From NCBI GenBank assembly GCA_022793065.1, contig JAAWCE010000007.1, positions 1 to 64,000 of the forward strand: a stretch of 64,000 nt of DNA, read 5' to 3'. This DNA comes from Lachnospiraceae bacterium (lineage in GTDB: Bacteria > Bacillota > Clostridia > Lachnospirales > Lachnospiraceae). Within the stretch, counting starts at the first letter, position 1; each line of letters begins with the position of its first letter. A program made the translations under genes and the position numbers. This document shows positions 1 to 10,530 of the stretch, piece after piece. Below the pieces are notes generated by a model. That model was given only the letters and a program-made list of their open reading frames with translations, was not told the origin of the DNA and did no database searches.

Positions 1-1
1 G

Positions 2-67
2 TCCATGCTGGATGTGGACAGCATAAGAAAGGCATTGGAATCGAAAGGGGAATCTCCCATGAAATAG
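2..67 (+). CDS. C-terminal end of an upstream gene (partial)
   Basis: An open frame enters from the left edge and stops with TAG at 65-67. Only about 21 residues are visible, hydrophilic and helix-like, ending in Pro-Met-Lys. There is too little to name a family. It may simply be a chance open frame; it is reported because the window edge prevents judging its length. Confidence 0.25.
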   Translation, partial: SMLDVDSIRKALESKGESPMK

Positions 68-135
68 AGCATATCTTTATATTTTTAACCAGCACCAAAG
101 ATGGTGCTGCGGCGCATAACAGTTTATAAGTTTAA

Positions 136-2454
136 CCTGCTTTTGAATTTGATTCCATTGACAACAAGGACTATCATGCTTTGACAGCATGGGAAATCAT
201 TGAAGAGGACGGGCGTGTCGGGGCAAAGGTTATGACAGGAGGGGCGGTCAGCGAAAAGAATCCACACTATCTTGCCCTGGATATACAGGAAGAAGGCAGA
301 AATGTAGGAATTCAGAATAGGGGATTTAATACAGGTATTCCTTTAAAGGCAGGGGCGGTTTATTTTTTTACCTGTTATGGAAAGCGGGAACAATGTCTGG
401 AAAAAGCAGTAAAAGTTTCGCTGCGCAGTGCGGATGGTAAGATTTACGCGGAACAGAAACTCTATTTTGGGTTGGAGTGGGAAAAATTTTCTCTGGCCTT
501 TCGCGCTCCTGAGGAAGATTTCAGCGGCAGGCTGGCGATTACGGCAGAGGGGCGGGGAAAAGTGTATCTGGACTTTGTGTCACTTTTTCCGGCAGATACA
601 TATAAAGGAAGAAAAGGAGGACTGAGAAAGGATCTGGCAGAGATGTTGGAACAGCTTCATCCGAAATTTATGCGTTTTCCGGGAGGATGTCTGATTCATG
701 ACGGCGCTTTGGACAGTCAGGCCAGGGATGCGCAGTATCGTTGGAAAAATTCCATCGGCAGACCGGAAGATCGTCCGGCAAGGAGGAATAATTGGAATTA
801 TAATCAGACTTTGGGATTAGGGTATTATGAATATTTCCAATTATGTGAAGATATTGGCGCCGAGCCTCTTCCGGTGGTTCCGGCAGGATATGACCCCCAC
901 CATAAACGTTATGCCCCTTTGGATCAACTTGCCCCTTTTGTGGAAGATGTACTTGATTTGATAGAATTTGCCAATGGCGGAATAGATACTGCATGGGGGA
1001 GAAAGCGGGCGGAATTAGGGCATCCGGAACCTTTTGGTCTGAAATATGTGGGGATTGGCAATGAAGAGGTTGGAGCCCAATTTTTTGAGAGGTCGGATAT
1101 TCTGCAGGCGGCTGTCCGCAGAAAATATCCGGAGATAAAAATAATCAATACGGCAGGCCCTTTTGCGGCGGGAGGAGAATTTGACAGAGGATGGGAAAAT
1201 GCCGTGAAAGTAAAGTCCGATTTGGTGGATGAACATTATTATATGGCGCCGGAATGGTTTGTGGCAAATCATTACCGCTATGACCAGTATGACAGAAAAG
1301 GACCCAAGGTGTTTTTAGGCGAGTATGCCTCCTGGGGAAATACATGGTATAACGCGCTGTTAGAAGCCTCTTATATGATAAGTTTGGAGCGCAATGCAGC
1401 AGTGGTGGCACTGGCCTGTTATGCTCCGCTTTTTGCAAATGCAGATTATGTGAACTGGAGTCCTGATATGATTTGGTTTGATAACCATAGGGTATATGGT
1501 TCCGCAAATTATTATGTTCAGAAGCTTTTTATGGAACACCTGGGGGAATATGGATTGGAATGTAAAGTGGAAGACAGACCGGCCCCGGTGGTATTTTATA
1601 GTGATTGGAGTGGAAAAAGACAAGCTGGTCAAATTAAGATAGAGAAAAATGATAATAAAGAAGAAACTGCAGACGAGAGTGGTGCGAAAAATATTGTGGG
1701 TAATATTTTACTGTCCGGATATGAGTCTGAGATAGCTTATTCTAATATTGTGTATACTGATTTGGAAACGGGTATGGAACAACGTTTTGAAGATTGTATT
1801 TCCACAGAGGAAAACCGAAGAATTTTCTTGCATCATACCCAAAGCAGCCATTACAACCTGGAATTGGATGCCATGGAAGTATCCGGTTATAAGGGAATAC
1901 AGGTAATATTCGGAAGCAATGATTCAGGGGATAATGAGTTTGTCTGGACATTGGGAGGATGGCAGAATCAGGATAATTCCCTGACGGAGCGTATTGATGG
2001 TAAGGGAGCAGAGTTATGTCAGTATGCCTTTTCTTTGGAACAGGGTAGAAAATACCATTTAATGCTGGAGGTTACAGGCAGAAAAATCAGGCTTTGGGTG
2101 GATGGAAAACTTTATCAGGATACAGAAAGCCGACTTCCTATGGCAGAGGCCGTTTATGTGTCGGCGGCGCTGGCAAAGGCGGATGGTGGATGTTCTGCGG
2201 AGATTATCGTAAAACTGGTCAACATATTGGAGCAGGAACAAGAGGTTGAAATCGTATTAGAGGGAGATATTGCACCAGTAAATAGTTCCGTAAAACAATG
2301 GCAGATGGCAGGGTATGGGCCGGACGCAATGAATAGCTTTGATGAACCGAAAAAGGTGGTTCCTGTATACACGGAAAGTTTGGAGTTGCTTCCTGTATTA
2401 AAGCGTAAGATACCAGGATGCTCGGTGACTGTTTTGAAAGTGACAGTGGTTTAA
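136..2454 (+). pseudogene. 5'-truncated alpha-L-arabinofuranosidase, GH51
   Basis: GH51 enzymes release terminal L-arabinose from arabinan and arabinoxylan. Counting from the first possible start (TTG at 181), the acid/base Glu lies in a GNEE motif at residues 294-297 and the nucleophile Glu in LGEYAS near residue 381. A C-terminal beta-rich insert follows at about residues 500-640. Family-like sequence (the end of the NRSFEFDP-type segment) continues upstream of 181 to about 136, where an in-frame TAA at 133-135 interrupts it. The roughly 60 N-terminal residues that carry the family's LYGxFFEDIN-type segment are missing and were not found in other frames. The TTG has no ribosome binding site. 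I infer a 5' deletion or recombination scar and a probable pseudogene, although the rest of the frame is intact, which suggests a recent event. Confidence 0.7.
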
Positions 2455-2504
2455 ATATAAGAAACCTGTCCATATAAAAAGATTGATGTAAAATGGGGGA
2501 AAAC

Positions 2505-3656
2505 ATGAAATTACTTCATATCTCGGATATCCATCTGGGAAAACGGGTAAACGAATTTTCGTTGATGGAAGATCAGAAGTTTATTTTGCAAAAAGTGATA
2601 GAAATCGTGAAGGAAGAACGGGCGGAAGGTGTTATGATTGCAGGGGATATTTATGATAAATCGGTTCCCTCTGCAGAGGCCGTTCAGGTATTTGACAGAT
2701 TTCTTACCCAGTTGGCCTTGTTGGGAACAAAGGTTTTCGCTGTCAGCGGCAACCATGATTCCGCAGAAAGAATAGCTTTTGGGGCGCGGCTGATGAGCGG
2801 ACAGGGGGTGTTTTTATCCCCTGTTTATGAAGGAAAAACAGAACGGATAGTATTGCAGGACGAATTTGGAGAACTTTGCATTTATTTGCTGCCATTTATA
2901 AAACCAGCAATAATGCGGCATGTACTTGAGCGGGAGGAAACAGAAATAAATCTGCCGGAGACTTATCAGGATGCGTTAAAATTGGCCATAGAACGTATGA
3001 AAGTAGATGAAACAAAACGCAATGTGCTGGTGGCCCATCAGTTTGTCACCGGAGCCGGAAGGTGCGAATCGGAAGAAGTTGTAGTGGGCGGACTGGACAA
3101 TGTGGACGGGAGTGTATTTGATGCTTTTGATTATGTGGCTTTGGGACATATTCATAGTCCCCAATGGGTGGGACGGGAGACAGTGCGCTATTGTGGTACA
3201 CCGCTGAAATATTCCTTTTCGGAAGCGGAGCAGGAGAAGTCTGTTACAGTGGTGGAGTTAAAAGAGAAAGGGCGGATAGAACTGCGCACAATTCCGCTAT
3301 TTCCTCTTCGGGATATGCGTAAAATCTGCGGGACATATATGGAAGTGACGGCGAGATCTTTTTATCAGGATACAAATAGGGAGGATTATGTTCAGATTAC
3401 TTTGACCGATGAAGAGGATATTCCTGACGGTTTGCAAAGACTGCGCACAATCTACCCTAATTTAATGCGTCTTACATATGACAACAGCCGCACCAGAGAA
3501 AATCGAGCAGTGGAAGCGGTGCAGGATATGGAACAGAAATCGGGGCTTGAGTTGTTTGGAGAATTCTATGAAATGCAGAATAATATATCTATGAGTGCGG
3601 AGCAGAGAGAGTTTGTAAGGCGGTTAATGGAAGAGAGAGAAGAAAGTAAAGATTGA
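2505..3656 (+). CDS. sbcD: Exonuclease SbcCD subunit D
   Basis: This is the nuclease subunit of the SbcCD (Mre11-Rad50-like) complex, which cleaves hairpins and processes DNA ends. The calcineurin-like phosphoesterase motifs are all visible: DIHLGK at the N-terminus, GDIYD, GNHDS and later GHIH. The length of 383 residues is normal. The ATG at 2505 is preferred over the in-frame ATG at 2493 because the purine-rich GGGGGA at 2495-2500 precedes it and the protein then starts directly with the conserved first strand. The stop lies 26 bases before the sbcC start, so the two genes form an operon. Confidence 0.93.
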   Translation: MKLLHISDIHLGKRVNEFSLMEDQKFILQKVIEIVKEERAEGVMIAGDIYDKSVPSAEAVQVFDRFLTQLALLGTKVFAVSGNHDSAERIAFGARLMSGQGVFLSPVYEGKTERIVLQDEFGELCIYLLPFIKPAIMRHVLEREETEINLPETYQDALKLAIERMKVDETKRNVLVAHQFVTGAGRCESEEVVVGGLDNVDGSVFDAFDYVALGHIHSPQWVGRETVRYCGTPLKYSFSEAEQEKSVTVVELKEKGRIELRTIPLFPLRDMRKICGTYMEVTARSFYQDTNREDYVQITLTDEEDIPDGLQRLRTIYPNLMRLTYDNSRTRENRAVEAVQDMEQKSGLELFGEFYEMQNNISMSAEQREFVRRLMEEREESKD

Positions 3657-3682
3657 AAAATTTTCATGGAAGGGGAAGTGGG

Positions 3683-6600
3683 ATGAAACCGATTAAGCTG
3701 ACAATGAGTGCATTTGGACCCTATGCAGGGAATACGGAAATTGCGTTTGAGCGTCTGGGAGGACGGGGGCTTTATTTGATTACCGGAGATACCGGTGCGG
3801 GTAAGACCACTATTTTTGATGCCATTGTATTTGCCCTGTATGGGGAACCCAGCGGGGAAGTGCGCAGAGCGGACATGTTTCGCAGCAAATATGCTTCAGA
3901 AATGATTCCCACGTATGTAGAATATGTTTTTGAATATCGGCAAAAGCGATATACCGTGAAACGAAATCCTGAATATCAGCGACCAAAGGGCCGTGGAACG
4001 GGAACTACGACCCAGAAAGCGGACGCCCAATTGATTTATCCTGACGGACGCACGCCGGTGACTAAGTATAGGGATGTGACCAGAGCCATAACGGAGCTGA
4101 TTGGACTGGATCGTAAACAGTTTACGCAGATTGCAATGATTGCCCAGGGAGATTTTCAGAAACTTTTGCTGGCTGGAACAGAAGAACGAAGCGATATTTT
4201 CCGGCAGATTTTTAAGACAGGATTGTATCAGAGATTACAGGAACAGCTTAAGACGGAAGCAAAGATGCAATGGAAGGAATATGATGAACTGAAACGGAGC
4301 ATAAATCAATATATGGACAGCATTGTCTGCCAGGGAGAGACACTTTGTGCAGTTAAAATCAGGGCGCTTCAGAAAGAGAAGTTTGACAATAGTATCGGGG
4401 AAGGAATGGCACTTCTGGAGGCAGTATGTGGGGAAGAGGAAAGGGCGTTAATAGAATTGGATGCTAGGATTGACGCGCTGGACAAGCAGATTGCAGAGGA
4501 AAATCAGTTAATCGGAAATATCCGCAAAATCAGAGAGCATCAGGAAGAACTTGTGAGAAACCAAAAACAGTTGCAGGAACAGCAGCCGGAACTTTTTAAA
4601 GCGGAGGAACAATGTGCGCAGGCAAGAAAAAATGCACAGGAATGTTCTGTTATAGTATTGCAGATAAAGGAGCAGCAGGATAATCTTGCGCTTTTTGACA
4701 GGTTAAAAAGTGAAAGAGACGGGCTGATGGTACAGGAGAAAGCGCTTGCGCATAGTGTGGAACAAAAAGAGATGCTTCTGGAACAGAGAAAGGAAGCGGA
4801 GCGGCTGCTGGAGCTGGACCGTGAACAATTGAAAAGCTTAGATTCCCTGGGGGAAGAGAAAGAACGATTGGAAAATAAGATGAATACGGCGTTGCGCCAC
4901 AGGGATAGGCTGTGTCAGCTAAAAGACGGCTGGGAACAGGAAAACGTCAAAAGGCAGGAAAATGAAAAATCTATTGGGGAAATAAAGGGAAAAGCAGATG
5001 AACTGGAACGGCAAATTAAAATTTGTCGAGAGAAAACGGAAACATTGACAGACAGAGATATATTACTTACTGCTGCAGAGAAAAGTCTGATAACGCTTCG
5101 GGATCGTCGTGAACTTTTGCAAAAAAGAGGCGCAGAATGGATAGAAGTCAGGCAGGAGATTGTACTGACAGCAGAAGGTTTGAAAGTACTTTGTGACAAG
5201 GAAGAGGCGTATGGCGAGAGAGAAGAACGCAGGGAAAAGGAGCGTGCAGTTCTGAAAAATGCCGGGGAGGCAGAGATTCGGCACCGTCATATGGCAGATG
5301 AGGCTCAGGAGATGCTTTGTACGTTCGTGGAACAGAGAGAAGGGCTTAGGCAGGTAAATAAGTCTGTGGTGGATTCGGAAACGATATGCAGAGCGCTGCA
5401 GATTCAAATACAAGACAGCCAAAATACATACGATTCGCTGCAAGAAGAGTGGGAGCTGGTGAAAGACGCACAGACGCAGAAACTTTTGTGGATGCAGAAG
5501 GAAAAAGAACTGGAAGGGCGGCAGCAAATGCAGAAAAGGCTTGCCTCGGAGTTGAAAATTTTACAATCGCGGGGAGAGGAACTTTCCAAGGCCCAGGAAG
5601 CGTATCGGAAAGCGGCAATAGAGAAAGAGAGTTGCAGTGATATAGTTCAGAAATGGGAAAGGTATTTTTTGGACGCCCAGGCGGGTATTTTGGCAAAAGA
5701 TCTGGCAGAAGGGCAGGCATGTCCGGTGTGTGGTTCTATACATCATCCTTCTTTGGCAAAAATACCGGAAGAAGTACCGGAAAAGGAACAATTGGAGCGG
5801 CAGAAAAAATTACTTTCTCAGGCGGAGGCCAAAACAGAATATCTCAGCGCACAGGCCGGACTGTTTGCAGAGCGTGAAAAAGAACAGGAAGCGCTGGTGG
5901 AGGAATTGGCAGAGGAAGTGTTTGCAGGGTTGGAGAACGCCGAAGCTGTTTTAATGAAAGAAGACCGGAAACGGTTTGATATTATGCGGGACAAGCTGGA
6001 AGTACAGAGACAGCTTGTGGAAACGGAAAAATTACGTTTAAAAGAGAAAATAGAGAAAACAGAAGAGGAAATCTGCAGGAAAAAAGAATTGGAGGAAATC
6101 ATCCCAAAAGCAGGAGAAGAACGAAGCAGGCTGGAGGGGGATTTGCAGAAAAAAAAGCAGGAATATGCGGCTGCAAAAGCTATATTGGAAGAGAAGAACA
6201 GGCAATGGGAAATGCTGCTGACAGGTTTTTCGCTGCCGGAGGATGTGCAAGGAGACAAGGACGGAATTGAAGCATGGCTGAGACAGAATGTTGAACAGAG
6301 CAAAGAGAACTATATTCGGGCGAAAAAAGATAAATTACGCCTGGAAGCCTTAGAACAGGAAGCGATGCGGGAAGAAGGAGAAAGAAAGGCGCTGAGAGAA
6401 GCCATTGCAGAAAAACAGGAAAAATCTGCGGACTTAAAAGGGCAGGACAGGACATTGGGCAGACAGCTTGCGAGAGAATTGGAAACGGCTTTGGATGAAT
6501 TGAGGGAAGCCCAAGAGGCGGCAAATTTATCTGCATGGAAGGAGAAAATGGAGGAAGGCGTCCGGGCATTGGGGATGAAAACCCAAGAGGACGGGAATGA

Positions 6601-8053
6601 GAAATTTCTGCAGAAACTGCTTGAAGAGAGTAAGGAGGATTTAAAGAAAAGCTGTGATATTCTTTTTGAGCGTCAGCAGGCATTAAAAAGTGAGATTGAA
6701 ATCAGAAACCGTTTGGAGGAAGAACGCAGTCGTAGAGAATCAGAACTTTCCGAAACCAACCAATACAAAAATGAATTGGAAAAACAGCAGGAGGGTATTT
6801 TAAGCAGGCAGGCAGAAAAAGCAGAGCAGCTTTTTGAAACTCTCTGCGGGGAAGAACCAGATCTGGCGGAAGAATATGCAAAGTCTCAGATGTCCGAGAC
6901 AGCATTGAGAGAGACGGCAATGAGGATTGGACGGTGGCTGGAGGAACAAGTTTCGGTTCTCCAAAGCTCGCTGAGGGAAAATAAAGAGAAATTTCAGCAA
7001 AAGCAGGCGTTGGAAGAGCAGATTCCACAGAAAGAAATCCGTGTAAAATCTTTGGAAAAGGGCATACAGGAATTGGAGATAGAGGTTACCAGACTGACGG
7101 CTGTCTGTGAAACGGGAAGGGATAAGATAGAGGCGTTGGCAAGGCAGTTGGGAGCGGAACACAGAGAAGATGCAGAAGAAAGGATTCGTGTGCTGGAACT
7201 GCGTAAAATGGAACTTGAGAGTGCGTTAAAGAAGGCGGAGCAGGCATTGGCGGATTGCAGTACCCGGCGGGAGAGGCTGACGGCTGCCATAGAGACTTTA
7301 AAAAGCCAGATTCAGGCGGCGGGTGAGGCAGGGAATTTGAAAGAAGAGGAAGTTCTGGAAAGAAGAGAGCATTGGCAGCAGGAAAAAAAGGAGCTGCACA
7401 AAAGGCGGGATGAACAGAAATCCGCGCTCACTGTCAACAGAGAGATATGGTATAAGGTAAAAGTTCGGCAGGAGGGTATTGTCAGGGTTGAAGAAAAGTA
7501 TCGCTGGATCAAAGCGCTTTCGGATACGGCAAACGGTACTTTAAGCGGTAAACGTAAGATAGAATTGGAGACCTATATTCAGATGGCATATTTTGACCGT
7601 ATTTTGAGAAAGGCTAATGTAAGACTGCTTACAATGAGTAACGGGCAATATGAGCTGAAAAGGGATGAAGAAGGCGAAAACAGAAGGGAAAAAGCGGGGT
7701 TGGAGCTTTTGGTAATCGACCATTATAACGGGACCCAAAGAAGTGTCAGAACCTTATCCGGCGGAGAAGCTTTTCAGGCGTCCCTGTCCCTGGCGCTGGG
7801 ATTGTCGGATGAAATTCAATCTTATGCCGGAGGTATTCAAATGGAGTCAATGTTTGTAGACGAGGGCTTTGGCTCGTTGGATGAGGAAGCGCTGGAACAA
7901 GCTATGAAGGCACTGGTACGCCTTACGGAGGGGAATCGTCTGGTAGGAATTATTTCTCATGTTTCGGAACTAAAGGAAAAAATAGATAAAAAGATCTTGG
8001 TTACAAAGTGCAGAAACAGGGAAGGGATTACCAGCCAGGCTGTTATTGTTTGA
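3683..8053 (+). CDS. sbcC: Exonuclease SbcCD subunit C (Rad50-like ATPase)
   Basis: This is the SMC/Rad50-type ATPase partner of SbcD. Walker A (GDTGAGKTT) is at residues 35-43. A CPVC zinc hook lies at residues 680-683 between two very long Glu/Lys/Gln-rich coiled coils. The ABC signature LSGGEA is at about 1358 and Walker B ends in VDEG at about 1392-1395. The start is ATG 3683 behind an AAGGGGAAGTGGG stretch; an upstream in-frame TTG at 3653 overlaps the sbcD stop and is less likely. At 1456 residues it is clearly longer than the ~1050-residue E. coli protein, and the extra length lies in the coiled-coil arms. The hook is close to the centre, as expected for symmetric arms. Confidence 0.93.
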   Translation: MKPIKLTMSAFGPYAGNTEIAFERLGGRGLYLITGDTGAGKTTIFDAIVFALYGEPSGEVRRADMFRSKYASEMIPTYVEYVFEYRQKRYTVKRNPEYQRPKGRGTGTTTQKADAQLIYPDGRTPVTKYRDVTRAITELIGLDRKQFTQIAMIAQGDFQKLLLAGTEERSDIFRQIFKTGLYQRLQEQLKTEAKMQWKEYDELKRSINQYMDSIVCQGETLCAVKIRALQKEKFDNSIGEGMALLEAVCGEEERALIELDARIDALDKQIAEENQLIGNIRKIREHQEELVRNQKQLQEQQPELFKAEEQCAQARKNAQECSVIVLQIKEQQDNLALFDRLKSERDGLMVQEKALAHSVEQKEMLLEQRKEAERLLELDREQLKSLDSLGEEKERLENKMNTALRHRDRLCQLKDGWEQENVKRQENEKSIGEIKGKADELERQIKICREKTETLTDRDILLTAAEKSLITLRDRRELLQKRGAEWIEVRQEIVLTAEGLKVLCDKEEAYGEREERREKERAVLKNAGEAEIRHRHMADEAQEMLCTFVEQREGLRQVNKSVVDSETICRALQIQIQDSQNTYDSLQEEWELVKDAQTQKLLWMQKEKELEGRQQMQKRLASELKILQSRGEELSKAQEAYRKAAIEKESCSDIVQKWERYFLDAQAGILAKDLAEGQACPVCGSIHHPSLAKIPEEVPEKEQLERQKKLLSQAEAKTEYLSAQAGLFAEREKEQEALVEELAEEVFAGLENAEAVLMKEDRKRFDIMRDKLEVQRQLVETEKLRLKEKIEKTEEEICRKKELEEIIPKAGEERSRLEGDLQKKKQEYAAAKAILEEKNRQWEMLLTGFSLPEDVQGDKDGIEAWLRQNVEQSKENYIRAKKDKLRLEALEQEAMREEGERKALREAIAEKQEKSADLKGQDRTLGRQLARELETALDELREAQEAANLSAWKEKMEEGVRALGMKTQEDGNEKFLQKLLEESKEDLKKSCDILFERQQALKSEIEIRNRLEEERSRRESELSETNQYKNELEKQQEGILSRQAEKAEQLFETLCGEEPDLAEEYAKSQMSETALRETAMRIGRWLEEQVSVLQSSLRENKEKFQQKQALEEQIPQKEIRVKSLEKGIQELEIEVTRLTAVCETGRDKIEALARQLGAEHREDAEERIRVLELRKMELESALKKAEQALADCSTRRERLTAAIETLKSQIQAAGEAGNLKEEEVLERREHWQQEKKELHKRRDEQKSALTVNREIWYKVKVRQEGIVRVEEKYRWIKALSDTANGTLSGKRKIELETYIQMAYFDRILRKANVRLLTMSNGQYELKRDEEGENRREKAGLELLVIDHYNGTQRSVRTLSGGEAFQASLSLALGLSDEIQSYAGGIQMESMFVDEGFGSLDEEALEQAMKALVRLTEGNRLVGIISHVSELKEKIDKKILVTKCRNREGITSQAVIV

Positions 8054-8136
8054 ATATCATATATATTTGATAAAATTGTCGTGTATTGTAGGTATGAGTT
8101 TTGGCTTAAAATCTGTAAGAAAGCAGAGGGAAGAAT

Positions 8137-8769
8137 ATGAATCAAATAAATTATCAGAAAGAATTGGAGAAAGTATTGGACCGTATCTCCCAAAAAGAAG
8201 CTAAAAAAGAGATTGAAGTTCCCACTTTATTTTTACATAGTTGCTGCGCCCCTTGCAGCAGTTATGTTCTGGAGTATTTATGTGTTTTTTTCAGGATTAC
8301 GGTTTTCTATTTTAATCCCAATATTTCTGATACAGTGGAATATAAGAAACGTGTGGAAGAACAAAAGCGATTGATAGATGCGTACAACAGGGAAGAAAAA
8401 GGATACCCTATTTCTGTGATAGAAGGGGAGTATGAACCGTTGGTTTTTTATCAAATGGCAAAGGGGTTGGAAAATTGTCCCGAAGGCGGCGAAAGATGTT
8501 TCCGCTGTTATGAGCTTCGGCTGGATGAAACTGCAAAACGTGCGGCGGAAGCGGGCAGCGATTATTTTGCCACAACATTGACTGTCAGTCCATTGAAGAA
8601 TGTGAGTAAATTAAATGAAATAGGGCAGAAAATGTCAGAAAAATATGGTGTTTTGTGGCTGCCGTCGGATTTTAAAAAGAAGGAAGGATACAAACGTTCT
8701 ATAGAATTGTCCGCACAATATGAACTATATCGTCAAAATTATTGTGGTTGTGTGTATTCTAATTCCTAA
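8137..8769 (+). CDS. queH: Epoxyqueuosine reductase QueH
   Basis: QueH (formerly DUF208) reduces epoxyqueuosine to queuosine in tRNA and replaces QueG in many Firmicutes. The 210-residue protein shows the family's cysteine pattern: SCCAPCSS near residue 30, a central CFRCYELR segment, and a C-terminal YCGC. The conserved TTLTVSPLKN-type segment is present near residue 148. The start follows an AGAGGGAAGA ribosome binding site. It lies 83 bases after sbcC and could be co-transcribed or independent; no terminator is visible between them. Confidence 0.9.
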   Translation: MNQINYQKELEKVLDRISQKEAKKEIEVPTLFLHSCCAPCSSYVLEYLCVFFRITVFYFNPNISDTVEYKKRVEEQKRLIDAYNREEKGYPISVIEGEYEPLVFYQMAKGLENCPEGGERCFRCYELRLDETAKRAAEAGSDYFATTLTVSPLKNVSKLNEIGQKMSEKYGVLWLPSDFKKKEGYKRSIELSAQYELYRQNYCGCVYSNS

Positions 8770-8887
8770 GAATGAGTTTTAATAGAAAAGAAACACCGCA
8801 GGAGAATTTATTAATAAAATATAACAGCTAGTATTTCCCTTAAAAATCATCAAATCACAATCGGAATTTATAAAGGAGGTAGTGTAT

Positions 8888-9673
8888 ATGGGCACTTTCA
8901 TAAAATCACAAAATGTCATCAAGGGACAATTTGTGTTAAAAGATATTCTATATTCTATTACAAGTTCGCAACTATCGGCTGAATATCAAAATAGGGAGCT
9001 TATTTTGTACTTAGCAGTATGTGCAAAAGCAGAAAAAAACAATGTGGATTATAACATGAGTTCTGTTCATTTATATCATAATAATGGTTTTAATACACAT
9101 GTTTCTAATTTCAATGAATTAAAAGGCAAGAAATTTATATGGAAAGATGAATACAACGAAGAAGGGGAAGAAGCCGGGAATCTTTGTGTGCAGGAACATG
9201 AAGCGGTAAGAACGGGAATCATTGAGATATTAGATATAGAAGCAGGGCAGATGATTATAAAATGGAGTGGTAAAGCTGATGTGAAATGGAACCGAAAATA
9301 TGGAGATGCAGTTCCTTTTGCAACTATTTTTACAGTAAAAATACCAGATATAGTAGATTATACATTAGATGCGTTTAAGTCCACAAAAATGATAATAGAC
9401 AGTGAAACACAGCTTGAAGTAGTAAATTTGCAAGAATTTAATCAAGAAATTATGCGCGTGTGTGAAACCAGAGTTTGGGAAAGTTTTAACACAATTCTAA
9501 AATTTAAGTTGATACATAATGGCAGAGAATATTTTGGTGAGGTGATATTTACTAACGGTAAAAACAACTTTGAGCTGAGTATAGATAACGATTGCCCCAA
9601 AAAAGTCCAATTTAAGGGCGTTGATTATAATTTGACCATAAATTATGAAATGTTTACTTTTAGTATTTTGTAA
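8888..9673 (+). CDS. Hypothetical protein, unrecognised
   Basis: A 261-residue soluble protein with no signal peptide or membrane segment, and no family that I recognise. It is rich in beta-prone stretches with a mid-protein segment rich in Asp, Glu and Gly. The start is chosen as ATG 8888 because a perfect AAAGGAGGT at 8872-8880 sits 7 bases upstream; the in-frame GTG at 8882 is too close to that site. Base composition is AT-rich compared with queH and argS. It stands at the edge of a region full of mobile-element debris, so it is probably accessory cargo. Confidence 0.7.
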   Translation: MGTFIKSQNVIKGQFVLKDILYSITSSQLSAEYQNRELILYLAVCAKAEKNNVDYNMSSVHLYHNNGFNTHVSNFNELKGKKFIWKDEYNEEGEEAGNLCVQEHEAVRTGIIEILDIEAGQMIIKWSGKADVKWNRKYGDAVPFATIFTVKIPDIVDYTLDAFKSTKMIIDSETQLEVVNLQEFNQEIMRVCETRVWESFNTILKFKLIHNGREYFGEVIFTNGKNNFELSIDNDCPKKVQFKGVDYNLTINYEMFTFSIL

Positions 9674-9788
9674 TTTTTTACTCAATTTCCAGTTTACACA
9701 CTAACTCAAAACATGGACGGCGGGACAGGCCTTGACTATCCTGCCACCCTGTCTGTGATCGCTCCATATGTACGCCCCGCTATCCATG

Positions 9789-10134
9789 ATGTTGTTGACT
9801 TATACGAACTCATCGGCGATTTCTACTATCCCTGTTTGACGATAGAAGACCGCCTACCCTCTCAAAATATGGAAGAAAGAGGGAACGATATTTAAGGGAA
9901 CACAGGAAAGTCTTATATTTTAATCTGCTGGCAAGCGGAAAGTTAAATGAACATCTTGCCCAAATTGATACTTCGGCGTGTAATATGGCGGAGTATTTGA
10001 CAAAGGAAATTACAATAAGGCAAGGTGTGACAGAAAAATTGAAAGCAGAGGATATGATGAGATGAATAGGATTGATGAATAACATTCGAGCTTGTGTTGG
10101 TGAGGTTGTATTGAATGATATTGTGTACTCATAA
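9789..10134 (+). pseudogene. tnpV: Degenerate TnpV family transposon protein
   Basis: Conceptual repair gives a TnpV-like protein: an MLLTYT start at 9789, then a GDFYYPCL segment, a KYGRKRERYLREHRK segment, a middle helical part beginning VLYFNLL, and an IGLMNNIR end. TnpV is carried by Tn4451/Tn5397-like and related elements in clostridia. The copy is dead: it needs frame changes near 9805 and near 9850, and a TGG codon has become TGA at about 10062. The remainder of the element is not present as an intact unit. This marks an old insertion between queH and argS. Confidence 0.7.
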
Positions 10135-10308
10135 TTTAATACCAGCCGAGAGGAAACTGCTGTCAATAGATGGCAACGTTTATTTTTCGGGAAGTATTCA
10201 AGAAGTTTTATACAGACTAAAAGATTACAATTAAAAATTAAATAAAATCAATATTACATTGAAAAAACTCAATTTATATGGAAGAATAATGAAAATGGAG
10301 GAGATGTT

Positions 10309-10530
10309 ATAGCAATAAGTTATAGACCATTATGGATACAATTAGCGAATAAAGGCTTACAAAAAACTGATGTTATTAAAAAAGCAAATTTAACAACTAA
10401 TGTAATGGCAAGTATGGAAAAAAATTAAACCATTTCTTTTAAGAATTTAGAAAAAATATGTATTGCACTTGGCTGTTCTCGTTCTCCTAATGATGTTTTT
10501 GAATTTGTGACTGAGGAAAGCGAGGGATAA
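10309..10530 (+). pseudogene. Broken XRE-family HTH regulator
   Basis: In one frame the sequence reads as a short Cro/C1-type DNA-binding protein of the kind that begins ISYxPLW, followed by the recognition helix region and a FKNLEKICIALGC segment. The 73-codon frame ends at TAA 10528-10530. It lacks a usable start codon (an ATA or GTT stands where Met is expected, although GGAGGAG precedes it) and has an in-frame TAA at 10426-10428 between the two halves. Such small regulators are common cargo of integrative elements, which fits the adjacent tnpV relic. Confidence 0.65.

Noticed and set aside
5063-7290. Several long minus-strand open frames across sbcC
   Set aside because: They are antisense shadows of the highly biased coiled-coil codons, with Ser/Leu/Phe-rich composition and no start signals.
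9713-9788. Start of a separate gene before the TnpV relic
   Set aside because: The open frame runs into the relic in the wrong frame and has no recognisable family; treated as element debris.
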